Of a stretch of 64,000 bases of DNA, positions 29,181-41,545 are shown in pieces. Below the pieces are notes generated by a model. The model did not search any database. It saw nothing but the letters and a program-made list of their open reading frames with translations, and was not told where the DNA came from. Source of the DNA: Larix kaempferi (taxonomy: Eukaryota > Streptophyta > Pinopsida > Pinales > Pinaceae). The stretch spans positions 2,976,001-3,040,000 of the forward strand of contig BSBM01000191.1 of NCBI GenBank assembly GCA_027924585.1. The letters are read 5' to 3'. The position numbers were made by a program, and so were the translations under genes. Every line of letters begins with the position of its first letter. The stretch's first letter is position 1.

Positions 29181-30504
29181 TAAAACACTGCTGAGTAGTA
29201 TAAGTGGCCATCGCTCTCCCATAGGTAAAAAAGAATGAATTTTGTTTCATTTATCTTCCTTGGTTTGGTTTTATAACCAATTTTCTATAGTTTTGTTTGT
29301 GTATATATGGGATGAAAAGAGACTGATCACCTTTCTTCTTCCATGAGCTCACATTTTATTGCAGGTAATTGTTATTTTTTTGCAGGTCTTGGGAAGATCA
29401 CGAAGATCAATCTATGCACAAGTGATTTGTGAAGACCAAATTTCATGTCAAATGGGCATGCCTTCCATACATTCCAAAAATGAATATGAAATATCATGAG
29501 ATGTGCTTAAATCTAAAATTCCTAGAAGCCTATTCTAGCAGTGTCTCATTTGAAGACAACAATAAGAAGACTTTTTATCAAAGGTTGTAGATGGATTTAG
29601 AATGAGACACTTACATGCATGTTGAGGTTAATAAATCTTTATTTTCTTATGTCGCTGATAACCCTTGATCATGAACATCAGTCATGTCACCACTTACATC
29701 AAATTAAATTTATCTTCCACCATTCCATCACTTCCATGACTTTCTTCTCCATCCATCCCTAACCCACACAATAAAGTTAGCTTGGATCACTTACAATGCC
29801 AAGCTCCCTCACCGCCTTACCCCATTTTCGAATAAAATTTGATGGTGAAAAATTGTCTTAGGCACCATCAGACCTTTAAATGCTTGAAAACCAACTTGCT
29901 GTTGAGTGTTCCTCGAGAATAAAAATTCTGACTGTGAAAACCCTCTGGGTGGAGCTAGACAAATCTTATTTGAAAACCAACTTGCTAGCAGACAAGGTTT
30001 GCAAATAAGTGAGAAATAAACTATTCCATCCAAGTTTCTCTTTAAATAAGGTTTCGAGGATTTGCTACTCCATCAAGAGATCATTTTAATCTCTAGATCT
30101 CAGTTGCGCTTCATTATGCCATGAGCTCCAAATTCCACATTTCTTGCAAGTTTCTACATCATTGTGGGCCACATCAAATCTTCAGTTTCCCAGGATGCTG
30201 CTGCATATGTCATGATATTCTTAGGTAGGAACATGTATGTTTCTTTTCCTTATTGTTATTCAAGTTCATTGAATGCTATGGATTTGTATTTGGAAATGCA
30301 CTTGAGTATTTTTCCTTACTTCCTCCTATATCTCTAAAGGTAGTAAAAGCTTTCAGTTTGGAGGAAGGGGAACACCATCACATATCTGGTCTATTCATCA
30401 CCATCCATCTTCAATTCAAACCTTCACCCTCATCTAGACTTCAATATTCAATTCCATCCCAATATCTCCCCCAGAATATCCAAGCACTAGAAGAATCAAT
30501 GCCA

Positions 30505-30690
30505 CCTTGTTGCTACCACACAAGAACTAGCAATGAAAGCACAAGAAGTATTGTTGTTGCCACACAAGAATCAACATAAAGAGAGAGGGAGGTTTTGATG
30601 CTATCACATAAGAACCAACAGTAAAAAGAGAAGAGGAAAGTTTTATTGTTGCCACACAAGAACCAACAGTAAGGAGAGATGGACAAAGGG
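30505..30690 (+). repeat. Minisatellite of about 56 bp, four copies
   Basis: Units of GTTGCCACACAAGAACCAACA followed by an AGAGAG-rich part recur at about 30,508, 30,556, 30,600 and 30,650. The open frames on the minus strand follow the repeat. Confidence 0.65.
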
Positions 30691-33349
30691 AATAGGCTGG
30701 CCACAAGGATCTATAGTAGAATAAGATACTGTAGAAGCCATTTCTTTGCATGCACATGATGTCATACAATAGGGTGGAAATATAAAGGTATGACTCTTTT
30801 AATTCATTTTAATGGTTCATATTGGTTCAACTCTTCAATCCATTGTAAATTACAAAGCACTTCAATGGTGGTATATGATTGGTTCTTCATACCTTAAAAA
30901 GGCTGGTTTACTTATGTAACTTAAATCCATCACAAAATCCATGTCATTTTCAGCATTTCAATGCTTTTGGAAACTTTCCTAAGTTTTTAGTAAATGGTGG
31001 CAACAGTAATGAAGGTTGGTTGTACTGTATTGAATATCCATAATAAACTTGTCAATGTAAAGGAGGGAATCTATTGAGTGCTTTTCTAAGCTACCTTGCC
31101 TTTCTAGCTTGGATTCTCCATTTATTAGCTTTGATCTTATAAATTCATGCAATCATCTTTCGCAGGAATACAACCCTCTTAGTGTTAAACAAATGAAGAT
31201 GTCATCAGTTTTGAAAACATGCCTGTGGACCCTCCAATTTTAGACAAGGCCAACAATTTAAGTGGACCTGGTCAAAATCGATGTATTAGTGGATTCTTAG
31301 CAATCTCATCTTATGATTTCACTTATCTTGTAAGTGAGATAAATTGTTCTGCCAAATATGGGGGGGAATCGAGATTCATGCTTTGCTCTGTTGAGATAGC
31401 TCTGGATGCCTATTTCACATGGTTACATCATAATGTATTGATTTATTTGATACACTTTGGTGTGGTTCAAGGCCCCTAGTGGCAATCGATTAATGCATTT
31501 CATGTTTGGATTTATTTCACACTTCATAGAACGATTACAAACTTACATTGGAGGGGAGGCAACTTCAATAATTGCCATAAGCATTGCATTCCTATCAATT
31601 CTTTTTCCTTTCTGTAGCAGAATTTCAAGATCTCATATGTAGTCTATTTCAGCAGCATTGAAGAATGTGGTTCCATCCCTAAGCATAACAATTACCTTTT
31701 TCTATCTACATAGACACATATTCAACAATAGCAAATGTAGTAGAGAAAAAATTCGTCAGAAATATTCTATCCCAACAAAGCACATCATGTGAATATTGGA
31801 ATGGACATGATAGAAGCCAAAAATTCCTTGAGATGATGGCAGCAAAACCTACAATAGTATTGGATAAGGCTCTCAAAATTCAGTGTGCAATACTTGTTTT
31901 TTCTCTACTTTTGATTTTCAATACTCCGTAGCAGAGGCACCAACTCAGAACATAAAAGATGGATGATTGCAGATATTTCTACTAAAGCATATTCAACAAC
32001 ACAAATAGTCCTCAAATATGATATTGCATGGGGACATGCTCTGTCTTCAGTTCAAGGGGAGAATATTGTGGACATACTCTTCAGAACGTAGATATCTCCA
32101 TGATAGTCTTTTCTTGTAGAATCCCATTCATAACAACAACACATGAATTCTTGTTGAATCCTTTTTCAATGATTAGACAGAGTAATGCGGATTTGATAAT
32201 ACGTTGGAATGCACATGCCACTTTGTCATTTCCATTGCATTACTTTCCTTCTATGTTCTTAAAGATGAATAGGGCTTCTCTTTTTCCTTATTTGCTGACG
32301 TTTGTACCAGTTGAGTTGTTAAAAGCAGTTTTCAATAATATTTTGGGAGCAGAACTTAATTCAAGCACAGGAAGATGAATGGAAATTTAGAACAAAATTT
32401 GAAAGGCACCAACAACATAAATATCACTTCCAAGTCTGTTTAGATGAGGATGTTGTCCTTAGAATGGGCCTCAAATTTATTCCATTGCTTTGCAATCCTA
32501 AATTATGTTCAGACAACATATTTGAATAGACCTTAACTCAAGATAGTGCCCAATGAATTTTTGGAGTTGAATTTTGCTCTATTCTCATAGCAAGACACAA
32601 GTGGACATGCAATTTCATTAGTTTGGGGGACCTCACAACGGTCATATAATTTTTGTTCTTTGAAAAGCACTCTCATCCATTGTTGTAGATCATGTATTTC
32701 ATTCACATTTTTATGAAAATTTGTAGAAATTGAATTGGCGATATATCCCAAACAGTGAACTGGGTTTGCATGAAACTTGGAAGAGATAAGCATTATGATA
32801 AGAAGAAAAAATCTAACAAATTTCAGCTCAATTCAATGCACGATTTTCAATAAATCAAGCATAGTCACCTAAAACAATTTTCCCATTTTCTAAAAAACCG
32901 TGATGTGGGTTTCTCCAATATTTGGTTGGGAGAAGAATAATGGAATTCCTAACATCCACGCAAAGTTTTTCCAAAACCCACTTTGTAATTTTGGATAAAT
33001 CACATTTTTTTGAAAGTTGTAAATCGTTAGTCCATTGGAAAACACCAGTCCATTGGTTGTAGAACCTAGTTTTCTTGCATTTTTTCCTTGAAGATGTTAT
33101 TTTTTAAGGTATGTTGGCATGGAAAGTTGTTCAGGATGATATTTACACTTCTTGATTATTAGATACAGTGGTTGTAGCTTATTGATAGTTAATTTGGGGG
33201 TATGCATTGAAAAAATGAACATCATTCATTCAACTTGGTTGACACAGGGTTGCATGAGGACATCCAACATTTTCAGTTTTGGCGAGAAGATGAAGGGTTG
33301 TGAATATGGAATCCTTAGGAACCCTTTTTGTCACCTTTTTTTATAAATT

Positions 33350-35018
33350 TGGTTGCTTCCCATAACTACATTGACATATTTTATGGACAATCTGCCAGTC
33401 TTAGCATTGGTATGAAGTGATCGTGTTTCCTTGAATATTTGTTATTTATCTAATGCTTTGGAGTATGGTTATGAGGATTATGATTGCCTAAAATATTGTG
33501 GTGTTTTAGGTATGTTAGATGTTATAGTTTTGGAGGTTATGGAAAGTACTACAGAAGCAGTTGTGGAACCTATTGAAGAATGAAGGAGCCACATAATCTA
33601 TTTTGCAGAGATGTGGAACCGAAGGGACAACGACTGAGGATATTAGTTCCTTATCTCTAAGAGTCATATGATTATCACAACATAAAAACAATTGGATTTG
33701 AAGACCTAGGATCATCACGTTTTGAGTTGCAGAACCAAGCACATCGATTCCGCAACTAATTGGGAAAGTTGCAGAAACTCTTTAAATGTTTCACATCCTA
33801 ATAAGTCAGCTTGTAACTACTCCTGATTATCTTGCATCAATTGGGATCGCATTAGTTTGGACATCATCATCATCAGATTTGATCCTACATCCACAACATC
33901 AACTTCTTGTATTGTTCTATGTAATAATAGGAATAATCAAGTTAGAATGGCACACTATATTTGGCATTATGTTGTAACTATAGACCATATATATTGAACT
34001 GTTACTTTTCTCTATAGATTTATGATGTATAAAAGCTCTTAATTTCCTCTCGTGGAGGTTAGCCAAATATTGACAGAACATTGTCAATCATCTGTAACTC
34101 TTTTTCATATCAATAGAAGTGTCCTGCTATTGGCTTATGTTCAATGCGTTGATAGTACTTGTGTGGTGTGAGTGATTTTCTTTCTCAGCCCCTATCTTCG
34201 AAGGTAGGGACCCCTTTGGTGGACAAGAGATGATTGTAATTATAATTGCGTAGGTTAATTTTCGTGTGAGTTCATTAGTTAGAATTGGTGTGTGAGTGCT
34301 CTGTTTGATTTATTCATAGTTTATCATATCTCTGGATTGGGTGTGTTTGTTATTATTGATGATTGGAATTCTTATTATGGATCAAAAGATGGAATAGGAT
34401 ATTGAACGAGTAAGTCTTCATGAAATCATAATCGATAATTGAATTATCCTGGCAACAATAGATGATCTTTGTAGTTATCCCTCACTCATTCAAATTGCTA
34501 AGTTGTTGTAGATAGGAGCCTATCATTAATTTCCTATAGATTGTTTATTTCAGTGTTGTTATGAATAATTTGATTGGTAGTTTCTTTGGTAGATTGATTA
34601 TTTGGAGTAAGTGATTGATTGGTTCTCTTTCTGCAATTCAAAGTAGTGAAGATTAATTTCATTTTCTTTGTAGGGTTGAACTATAGGCCTGTAGTAGTTG
34701 ATTGATTTCTACATATTCTTTTGTGCACTTGAGAATTTAGATAAAGATCACCTTGAATGCAATTAGTGATTTCCTATCATTTGATTGGTAGGGTTATTTA
34801 AGATGAGTTAAAAGCACTCTTTCCAGGGTTTTAGTCTCTTGTCGAATCTGATTCTTAAGGTAAATCTCAACTTCAGTTTTATAAACCAGCTTAAGTTGTA
34901 GTGTCTGACATATATCCTGTCTGGTAGCTTGGAAGTTTACAGAACCTGTGGTTTGAAAATTAATGAACATATTTTGATTGCTTTCTAAATTATTGGAAGG
35001 TAATTGAAAATGTCGACA
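33350..35018 (+). repeat. Second LTR type, plus strand (left end uncertain)
   Basis: It ends GTCGACA at 35,018, followed by a primer site, and contains a clear TATA box (TATAAAAG, 34,028-34,035). The first part (33,530-33,790) has the same AGTTGCAGAACC-type wording as family R LTRs but does not align closely. The left boundary is set only by the end of the family R interior. Confidence 0.55.
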
Positions 35019-35021
35019 TCT

Positions 35022-35042
35022 TGGCATCGTTGTCGGGGATCC
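35022..35042 (+). other. Gypsy-type primer site of the second LTR
   Basis: TGGCATCGTTGTCGGGGATCC follows the LTR after three bases. Only about 120 bp of interior follow before a minus-strand family R piece begins at about 35,145. Confidence 0.7.
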
Positions 35043-35144
35043 GTAGCTACAGATCCCCAAAAAACTGAAACGTTTGCAATATATGAACAAATGATTATAT
35101 GCCAACTTCAAAAGTTGTATTTAAATGCTACAAGATGTATTTTT

Positions 35145-37275
35145 ATGAATTTTTTGAGTCTTGTGTATTCCTTCAATGGTTTCCCCTTGAATCCTTCAAT
35201 AGAATCTTCATTCACCAAACCTTCTTCTTCTTACCAAGCTTCTTGTAAAAGACAAATTAGTAATATGAGTGGCTCTTACTATACCACATAATCATCATCT
35301 GCAGGTCTTTATTTTTATTCATGAAAAGAAAAAACATCATAAAAATAATTTGATGAAATGAATGAAAGTATTTCATAAACAAAAACAACATCTTAAAACT
35401 AATGAGCAAACTTATCAATTTTAACCTATGGATGCTTTCTAGAATCAACGCAAGATTCAATTGCACCTTTGGTAACTCCCCAGCAATGATGCCAAAAGGA
35501 TGGGCTTTTTATTTACCTTCTAATTTCTCAAAAGATAAGTAAGAAGTCGATACATTAATTTTCAACCCGAGGTTCGTTGGAAACTTGCGAGGTACCATGC
35601 ACTGTATGTGCAGGCCACAATTTCCTCTTACACTGGTTTATCTAACATGAAGTTGTAGTTCAATAACCTTACTTACAAACAATGGTATGAACAGTTACAC
35701 CATTGTGGAAAGGAACTAGCCAACTAAACAACTATTGAAACTAAATTGAAAAGAAAGTAGATTCACACCATGCTGGAAAGTAAATGCTAAAATTAAATTC
35801 ACACTTTGCTTGAAAGTAAATTCTAAAACTACGTTCACATTGTGCGGAAAAGTAAATTCTAAAATTATGTTCACACTGTGCGGAAAAGTAAATTCTAACA
35901 CTAAATCACACTTGATAGAAAGGTAAATTGCAGAAATGAAATCTAAAATCTATCCTTGCCAAATACAAGTTACTATTTATGATCCAAGGTGGTAAATAAC
36001 ATTATTAGATTAAGCACATTCATTGCATTCATGAATTGTAAAATAAACTTCTCAATCACTAATCTATAGACTAAAATTACATCGCAGAAATAAACTACAT
36101 AACGAGAAGTGCAAAATTATCTAATTAAAACAAAGCAACAAATTAAAACTACATGACCATAAAATAAATAAAATCACATTACAAAAAATCAAAACAATAA
36201 AATCTCTATTGAATCAATATTAAAATTGTAATATATTCCATCATTATTTGGATTATTGCTCTACGAGTCTTCCCTTTGGAATGGAGAAGGAGCTCTTATT
36301 TATATATGTGTTCACCATAACAAACAATAAATGAAGATCCAAAATATCTTCAACAATTTGCTAATAATTTAGATCTCAAAACTAATTCCAAGATCTTTGA
36401 TAACTACATGCTATTTAGGATACATTTGAAGTCAAATTCGAATTTATGGAGAGAGACTATAATAAAATAGTCAAAACTCATCCCAAATGTATCCTGACAA
36501 CTTTTGACTTATTAGCTCCATCATATATTTGATAGAGATCTTCAAATCTTTGTGGATAAGCCAAATATGCACTCATATCCACCTCCATTTGCTAAATTTA
36601 TTTTTCAAATAATTTAACATCATGATTTGAGACATATAAGAATAATATAAATAATCCATTACTCCTAATGAATATCTTTCTCCAAAGTTGGTGGTTGAAG
36701 GTCAATTTGAATTATTGACTTTTTGTAGCTTCTGTAGAGGTTTCTGCAGCTCGCAGGTTCCGTAGGAGGTTTCGTAGCATGCAGGTTTTGTAGAGGTTTC
36801 ACAACTCACAGATTCTGTAGGCGGTTTTGTAGCCCGCAATTTTTGTAGAGGATTCACAACTCACAAGTTCTGTAGAGGATCCGTAGCTTGCAGGTTTTGT
36901 AGCAGATCCATAGCTTCCCTATAGAATTTTTTCAACCCTCAAAAGGTTTTGTAGCCATGGTTTGGTAGCCTGTAGAAGGTTTTGAAACTGCATGTAAAGG
37001 TTCTATAGTTTTTTGTAAAGGTTCTACAACTACTATGGAATTCCCTTAGAGGTTTTGTAGCTGCTTCCTCACAAATGATTCAATATCCAAAGCAAATACA
37101 TAGTACATTAATTCCCTTAATGTCAGTAAAAAATTAAATGAAATACTAAGACATGTAATCTAAAAACACCTTGAGCATAAAATCCACATATGAGCATTGG
37201 ACGGGATTAACACATGACTATGGATAATCACAAGGGTTTGTAAAATAAGGTAATGTGATGATAGAAAGATTCTAA
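35145..37275 (-). mobile_element. Family R internal-LTR-internal piece, minus strand
   Basis: Read on the minus strand: about 170 bp of interior 3' end (37,275-37,108, matching 23,180-23,350), an LTR (37,107-35,501, 1,607 bp), a primer site (35,494-35,476) and about 330 bp of interior 5' end (matching 27,850-28,180). It is the best available full LTR of the family, with a TATA (minus TATATAAATAAG) near 36,297. Interior on both sides of one LTR implies a tandem or recombined origin. Confidence 0.78.
35501..37107 (-). repeat. Family R LTR, complete copy
   Basis: The start TGTACTATGTATTTGC (minus) and the end GCCCA before the primer site define it. The distal part (36,720-37,080) is packed with GAGGTTTTGTAGC-type repeats. 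The proximal part has AAAGTAAATTCTAAAA subrepeats (35,775-35,905). Confidence 0.75.
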
Positions 37276-37559
37276 ATCCAAGACCCATCATAGTGTATGG
37301 AATCATATGGGTGTGGTGTCTGCATGATGAACACCCACCATGCTATTCCTTAGTTGGCTCTGATGTAATGACAACATTGATGGAAGCAACTTATTGGAAA
37401 ATTGGTTAGGGGATTTAAACCACAGGGTGTGTGAGGAGAATAGTAGCCAACGCGTCTTGGAATCTAGGGAATTCAGGATAATGCTGTGTATAATGCCCAA
37501 ATTGAGAACAAATTATGCACGCATGATTGGTGCGCAATGTCTTGGTCTTGGTCTTGGTA
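37276..37559. other. No recognisable gene or repeat
   Basis: About 280 bp between family R and the gypsy relic, with nothing identifiable. Confidence 0.4.
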
Positions 37560-39430
37560 TTGGGCATAGTCGAGTTGGTTGGTGTGCCCCCTATTTAAGT
37601 GTTGGAAACATGTGTTGCACTAACAGGGGTGTTGAGAAAATTTCTAAGCTCTGGTAATGTGGGGCATAGGTTTGTCGCATGTCCTAGTTGTTCACATGGA
37701 GCACATGGTTAGTTGACTCTAGGTGTTGGGGTAGTAGTTGGTACAACGGTGGATTTCAACTTAGGTTGTTTCGTGCCCCTGGATTTGGGTTTAGTGACAA
37801 CCGTTGGTGGTTTTGTCACATGTGGTATCAATATTGAAGGCAGTCCTAATGGTATGCCTACTGGTGATACCGAGATGGAATCATAGTTGGATATGAGCTT
37901 TGGATCCATCTCGAGATAAGGTGGCATTAAATACCACACATGTATTTTGAAAGTGAGCCCGGTTAATGTGAGTTGGGTGATTACCAACGTTATTAATACT
38001 CGCATGGGGGAGAACAAGAAAGGGACTTGGAATATAAGTGGAACTGATGGGGTTATGATCTGTTCATTGCCATGGCTAGTGTGAGGTGTTGATGTTAATG
38101 CAGAGGGGGCTTGTGACTTGTATTCAGAGGAGAATATAGTACACATGAGACCATCTGTGGATGCGGGAATAATTGGTGGAGGACCAAAGTATGAGGACCA
38201 GAGTATGCCCCTCGCACCATGGAGTCTTTGTATATTCCAGGACCCATATCAACATATGGGGGGGAAGTGTATAATCCTATGGTGGGTAGGATGTTATCTA
38301 GGTTTGAGTTGGTATGGGGGTCATAGTAGCTCAATTGGTCAAGGGTGATGATTTTCCCATTGTGGGGAAACATGATGATGTGGAAAAATGAGGAAGATAC
38401 CACCTTCATGCAGTACATGTAACTATGTCCCAACAAAGTGTTGTAGTCGACCTGATCGTCGACCACTTCAATATACAAAAGTATCGTTTCCCCCCCAACT
38501 CGATAGGGATGTTCTGATACAAACCCAATCGTTTTGATGGTCTTCCATCATAAGCACGAAGAGCGATAAGTGAGGGAACTGAGTATGGTGAATCCAAACA
38601 CTTCTAGACATGAGTGGACATCATGCAAGTAGATGCTCCTTCATCAACTATGCATCAATAAATGATTATGCTCTTGATCATGATGAGATCTGGAAGGAAA
38701 CTGAAGAAGGTAGTTGTAGTTCACCCTTATCGAGGTCGAAGGCCATGAGGCATGAATCGAAGGGGTCGATTGTGCCTAATGCACTAAGTAGTGCCTTCTT
38801 TTGAGAAGGAAAATATTGGAGGACTTATAAAGATGACATGGTGACAAGGGATTGAGCCAAATCATCCACAATGTTGTAATTGTGTGCAGCTTCCATGTGT
38901 GGGTTATGGGCAGTTTGTCTAAGCATTATCTTCGGGATCTGAGGGATCTAGTCATTGATTGGACAAGGAATCTACAAAGGACCACTAGAGGTAGCAAGGA
39001 GACCCTCCACTTGTGAGGGATCAATCTTTCCATAACCTTTTTGCGCGAGTCTGGAGGTTGACTTCGGCCTTGTTCATATAGATGTTTTGGAAGATTCCAT
39101 CACCTAGTAGGTGAGGATCCTCTTGTTGGGTAACCACCCCTTGGTTGGAAAAGGGTTGTTGTAACACAACTTGTTGGGGTTGTGGTACATTTGGTGCTCA
39201 AGGAGGATTGGTTGCAGCCTTCTTCCTTGCCTCAAGAAATTGTTGACACTCAAGTATCAACGAGCAATGGAGTGTAATTCCCATACTCTCCACACACAAA
39301 TAAATGATAGTTCATCTAGAGGTTGGCGTTCTTTTCTTGTTTAAGGGGATTTTTAGTCCCCTCATTTGTGTTTCCCATGTTCTAGTTCTGCTGGGGAGGG
39401 GGATTCCCCCTTGACCCCATTGTTGGTTTC
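37560..39430 (-). pseudogene. Gypsy gag-protease relic with two CCHC-like modules
   Basis: On the minus strand: a first knuckle remnant (CFVCGEYG..., about 39,310-39,260) followed by ECQQFLEARKKAATNPP; a protease region VDYNTLLGHSYMYCMKVVSS and IIMFPHNGKIITLDQLSYYD (38,450-38,330); a Pro-rich region; then PKSRGTKQPKLKS and a second knuckle CAPCEQLGHATNLC with PTLPELRNFL (about 37,710-37,640). Many stops and shifts are present. A knuckle downstream of the protease is unusual. It may be the same gypsy lineage as the gag at 44,050-45,040, but no overlap allows a test. Confidence 0.7.
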
Positions 39431-39732
39431 CTTTCTTCTTCCCTTGATTCTAAGGATTTGGGGGATTAACCACATTCAACTGCTCGAATCATTGATGTTG
39501 TTATGTAGGAGAAGGTTGTACTAGATTAACCTCCACTTGTGGCATGGAGGAAGGACTAGGTGGACTAGGAAATGTGAAGTATGGATTGTATATGGGTGCG
39601 GGGAGGTATGGGTTAGGGGCTCCAAATGATGTGGATGGAGGAAATGGTGGCATTGCTTGAGGTGGCGGTATTGTTGGCACTCGAATAGAGTTAGGGTAGG
39701 TAGGAATATATGGTCCATAAGATTTGTTTTAC
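39431..39732. other. Degenerate gag-like low-complexity stretch
   Basis: Pro/His-rich minus-strand frames (39,521-39,718) resemble the N-terminal half of plant gypsy gag knuckle linkers only in composition. Nothing firm can be called. Confidence 0.35.
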
Positions 39733-39949
39733 AGCATTTAGTGTCGATATCAGGCAGAAAGGTAACATGGTTAGTATCAAGGTGGGGACAAGTGGTGTTC
39801 TCAAGACCCCTGGTCCTCCATCACATGGATGTTAGGGTTTAGGGGTTTTGAATCCTAACTCTACTATTTCATATCCCCTTCTATTGGAGCTAGGTCATCA
39901 GGAGAAAAATCCTCTGGCTTAGTGCTTGGCCTCTCTTGCTAGTTGAGAT

Positions 39950-41090
39950 ATCTCCCCCCAAACTTGGTTGTGTCCAAACATAAGCTTAAGTGTCTCAAGG
40001 ATAAGGAGGAGGGGGTTCAATGGTCCTTGGATTAGATAATGACCTTGAAAAGGTGGAGGTTCTGTTGTCCAGGGATCTAGTCAAGAAGTTTATGGGAAAA
40101 ATGGGATCCAAGGCTACTCTTTTTCTATGGTTTAAAGATCATTAGAAACCTGTTTGGGTTATATGCCCGAATTCCATATTTTTGTCAAAGGGATGGAATT
40201 GTTTGAATTCAAAAGCAGTGAAGATTTGTCTCTCATTCTATTAAAAACTTTTCATTGGGGCCCTTGAAGCCTTGTCTTGAAAGGTTGGTCTTCGTAGTTT
40301 GATCCTAGATCCAAGCCTTTCAAAATGTAACATATTTGTGTCTTATTGCCTAGAATACCATTGGATCTTTGGACAAAGGAGGTTTTGAATTCGACTGCCT
40401 CCAAGCTCGATAGATTTCTAGCTATAGACAAAGAGTTTACGACCTCCGCAGATAAGCGAATAATGTGGGTGCAGGCGGAACTCAATTGGAATGAAGGCCT
40501 TGTTGTTGATATTGAGATTACTTAGAGATATAACACACTTCTTTAAATGCTTGATTACTGGAAGCTACCTTTATTATTCTGCATTGTCATAATACCAGAC
40601 ACTTGCATCATGATTACTCATCCTCTCCTAAATTTGATGTAGGTAAAAATCATCGAAGTTTCATCGCAAAAGAATTGTCATTTAATGTTCCTCAAAAGTC
40701 TGAGGATGCTAAAAGGTAGCAGTTGATAATTCAAAGGCTCCCCCATCGCAACCGCATGAAAGTGTTCCTCCAAGATCTAGGACTCCTTCCAATACCAAGT
40801 TTGTGGGGCCCTCTTCATTGAGACTCAGGTATACCTCCCTCTATGGCTCATTTCTCTTCAGATTCAGCTCCTTTAGAGTTGGGTGGGGGGGGTTCTTCAT
40901 ATCATAATTCTCTAGCTAGGAATGAGTCCGTGTCTCATGAAGGTGTTGAGTATTCCTTTGTTTCAGCTAGTATTAGGTCTTCTTTCCCTTCTCCTACAAA
41001 AGGACCGATAACTACTCCTTCTTATCAGATTTTATCTCCTTATTGGGTCTCTTACAGGTATCATTTGAGGCCTCAGATCCCCCGAGGTAT
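39950..41090 (+). pseudogene. LINE ORF1 (DUF4283-type), left copy
   Basis: Readable plus-strand pieces include GLDNDLEKVEVLLSRDLVKK then FMGK and LFLWFKDH, aligning with the better preserved minus-strand copy at 48,944-48,240. A Ser/Gly-rich C-terminal part (LGGGGSSYHNSLARNESVSH, from about 40,843) follows. Stops and shifts are frequent. DUF4283 proteins are the nucleic-acid-binding ORF1 of plant L1-like LINEs. Confidence 0.72.
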
Positions 41091-41105
41091 GTATAGGAGG
41101 GATTT

Positions 41106-41545
41106 TGTAACGCTTAAATTTCAAACACATGTGACATTTTGGATAATCTTGCAAAAATGCATCATCAACATATAGCATGCATCTTATTAAAGACATCCTC
41201 ATCAGATCGACAAGAGAAATTGAGCCCTAGAAGGACAAAGGTAGTTGGTATGGTTAAGTGTGCAACTACTTGCACTGAACTCTCGCACTACTAGAAGGAC
41301 TATCTGTTTAATGACCCACACATACTCACATGGATTTTCCTTTGAAATTCGTGTGACTATTAAAATGGTGGGACGACCACTTATTTCTACGATGCATTCA
41401 ATGCTCATAACAACTCCCTTGCCCCCAAAATTTGAACTTGACTTCTTACATGCTTGGGAACATTTAATATCCCCTTTCATGTACTTGAAGAATTGGTTCA
41501 ATATAAAAGGTGTTCACATTTGGATCTAGATGTTTCTTGGCCTCC
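41106..41545 (+). repeat. Gypsy LTR, truncated (left arm)
   Basis: TGTAACGCTTAAATTTCAAA onward aligns with the start of the LTRs ending at 47,854 and 17,885. It stops at GATGTTTCTTGGCC and jumps to leader sequence equivalent to 46,960 on the other arm. Confidence 0.8.

Larger units (their letters stand above)
27850..33345 (+). mobile_element. Family R internal region, long and non-coding (LARD-like)
   Basis: It starts at the primer site. The first 350 bp match (inverted) 35,145-35,475, and the last 1.3 kb match 21,946-23,250. Between these, no frame longer than about 110 codons occurs and no motif is recognisable. Its own polypurine tract and 3' LTR are not found: similarity stops at about 33,345 in front of a different LTR. 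Confidence 0.65.
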
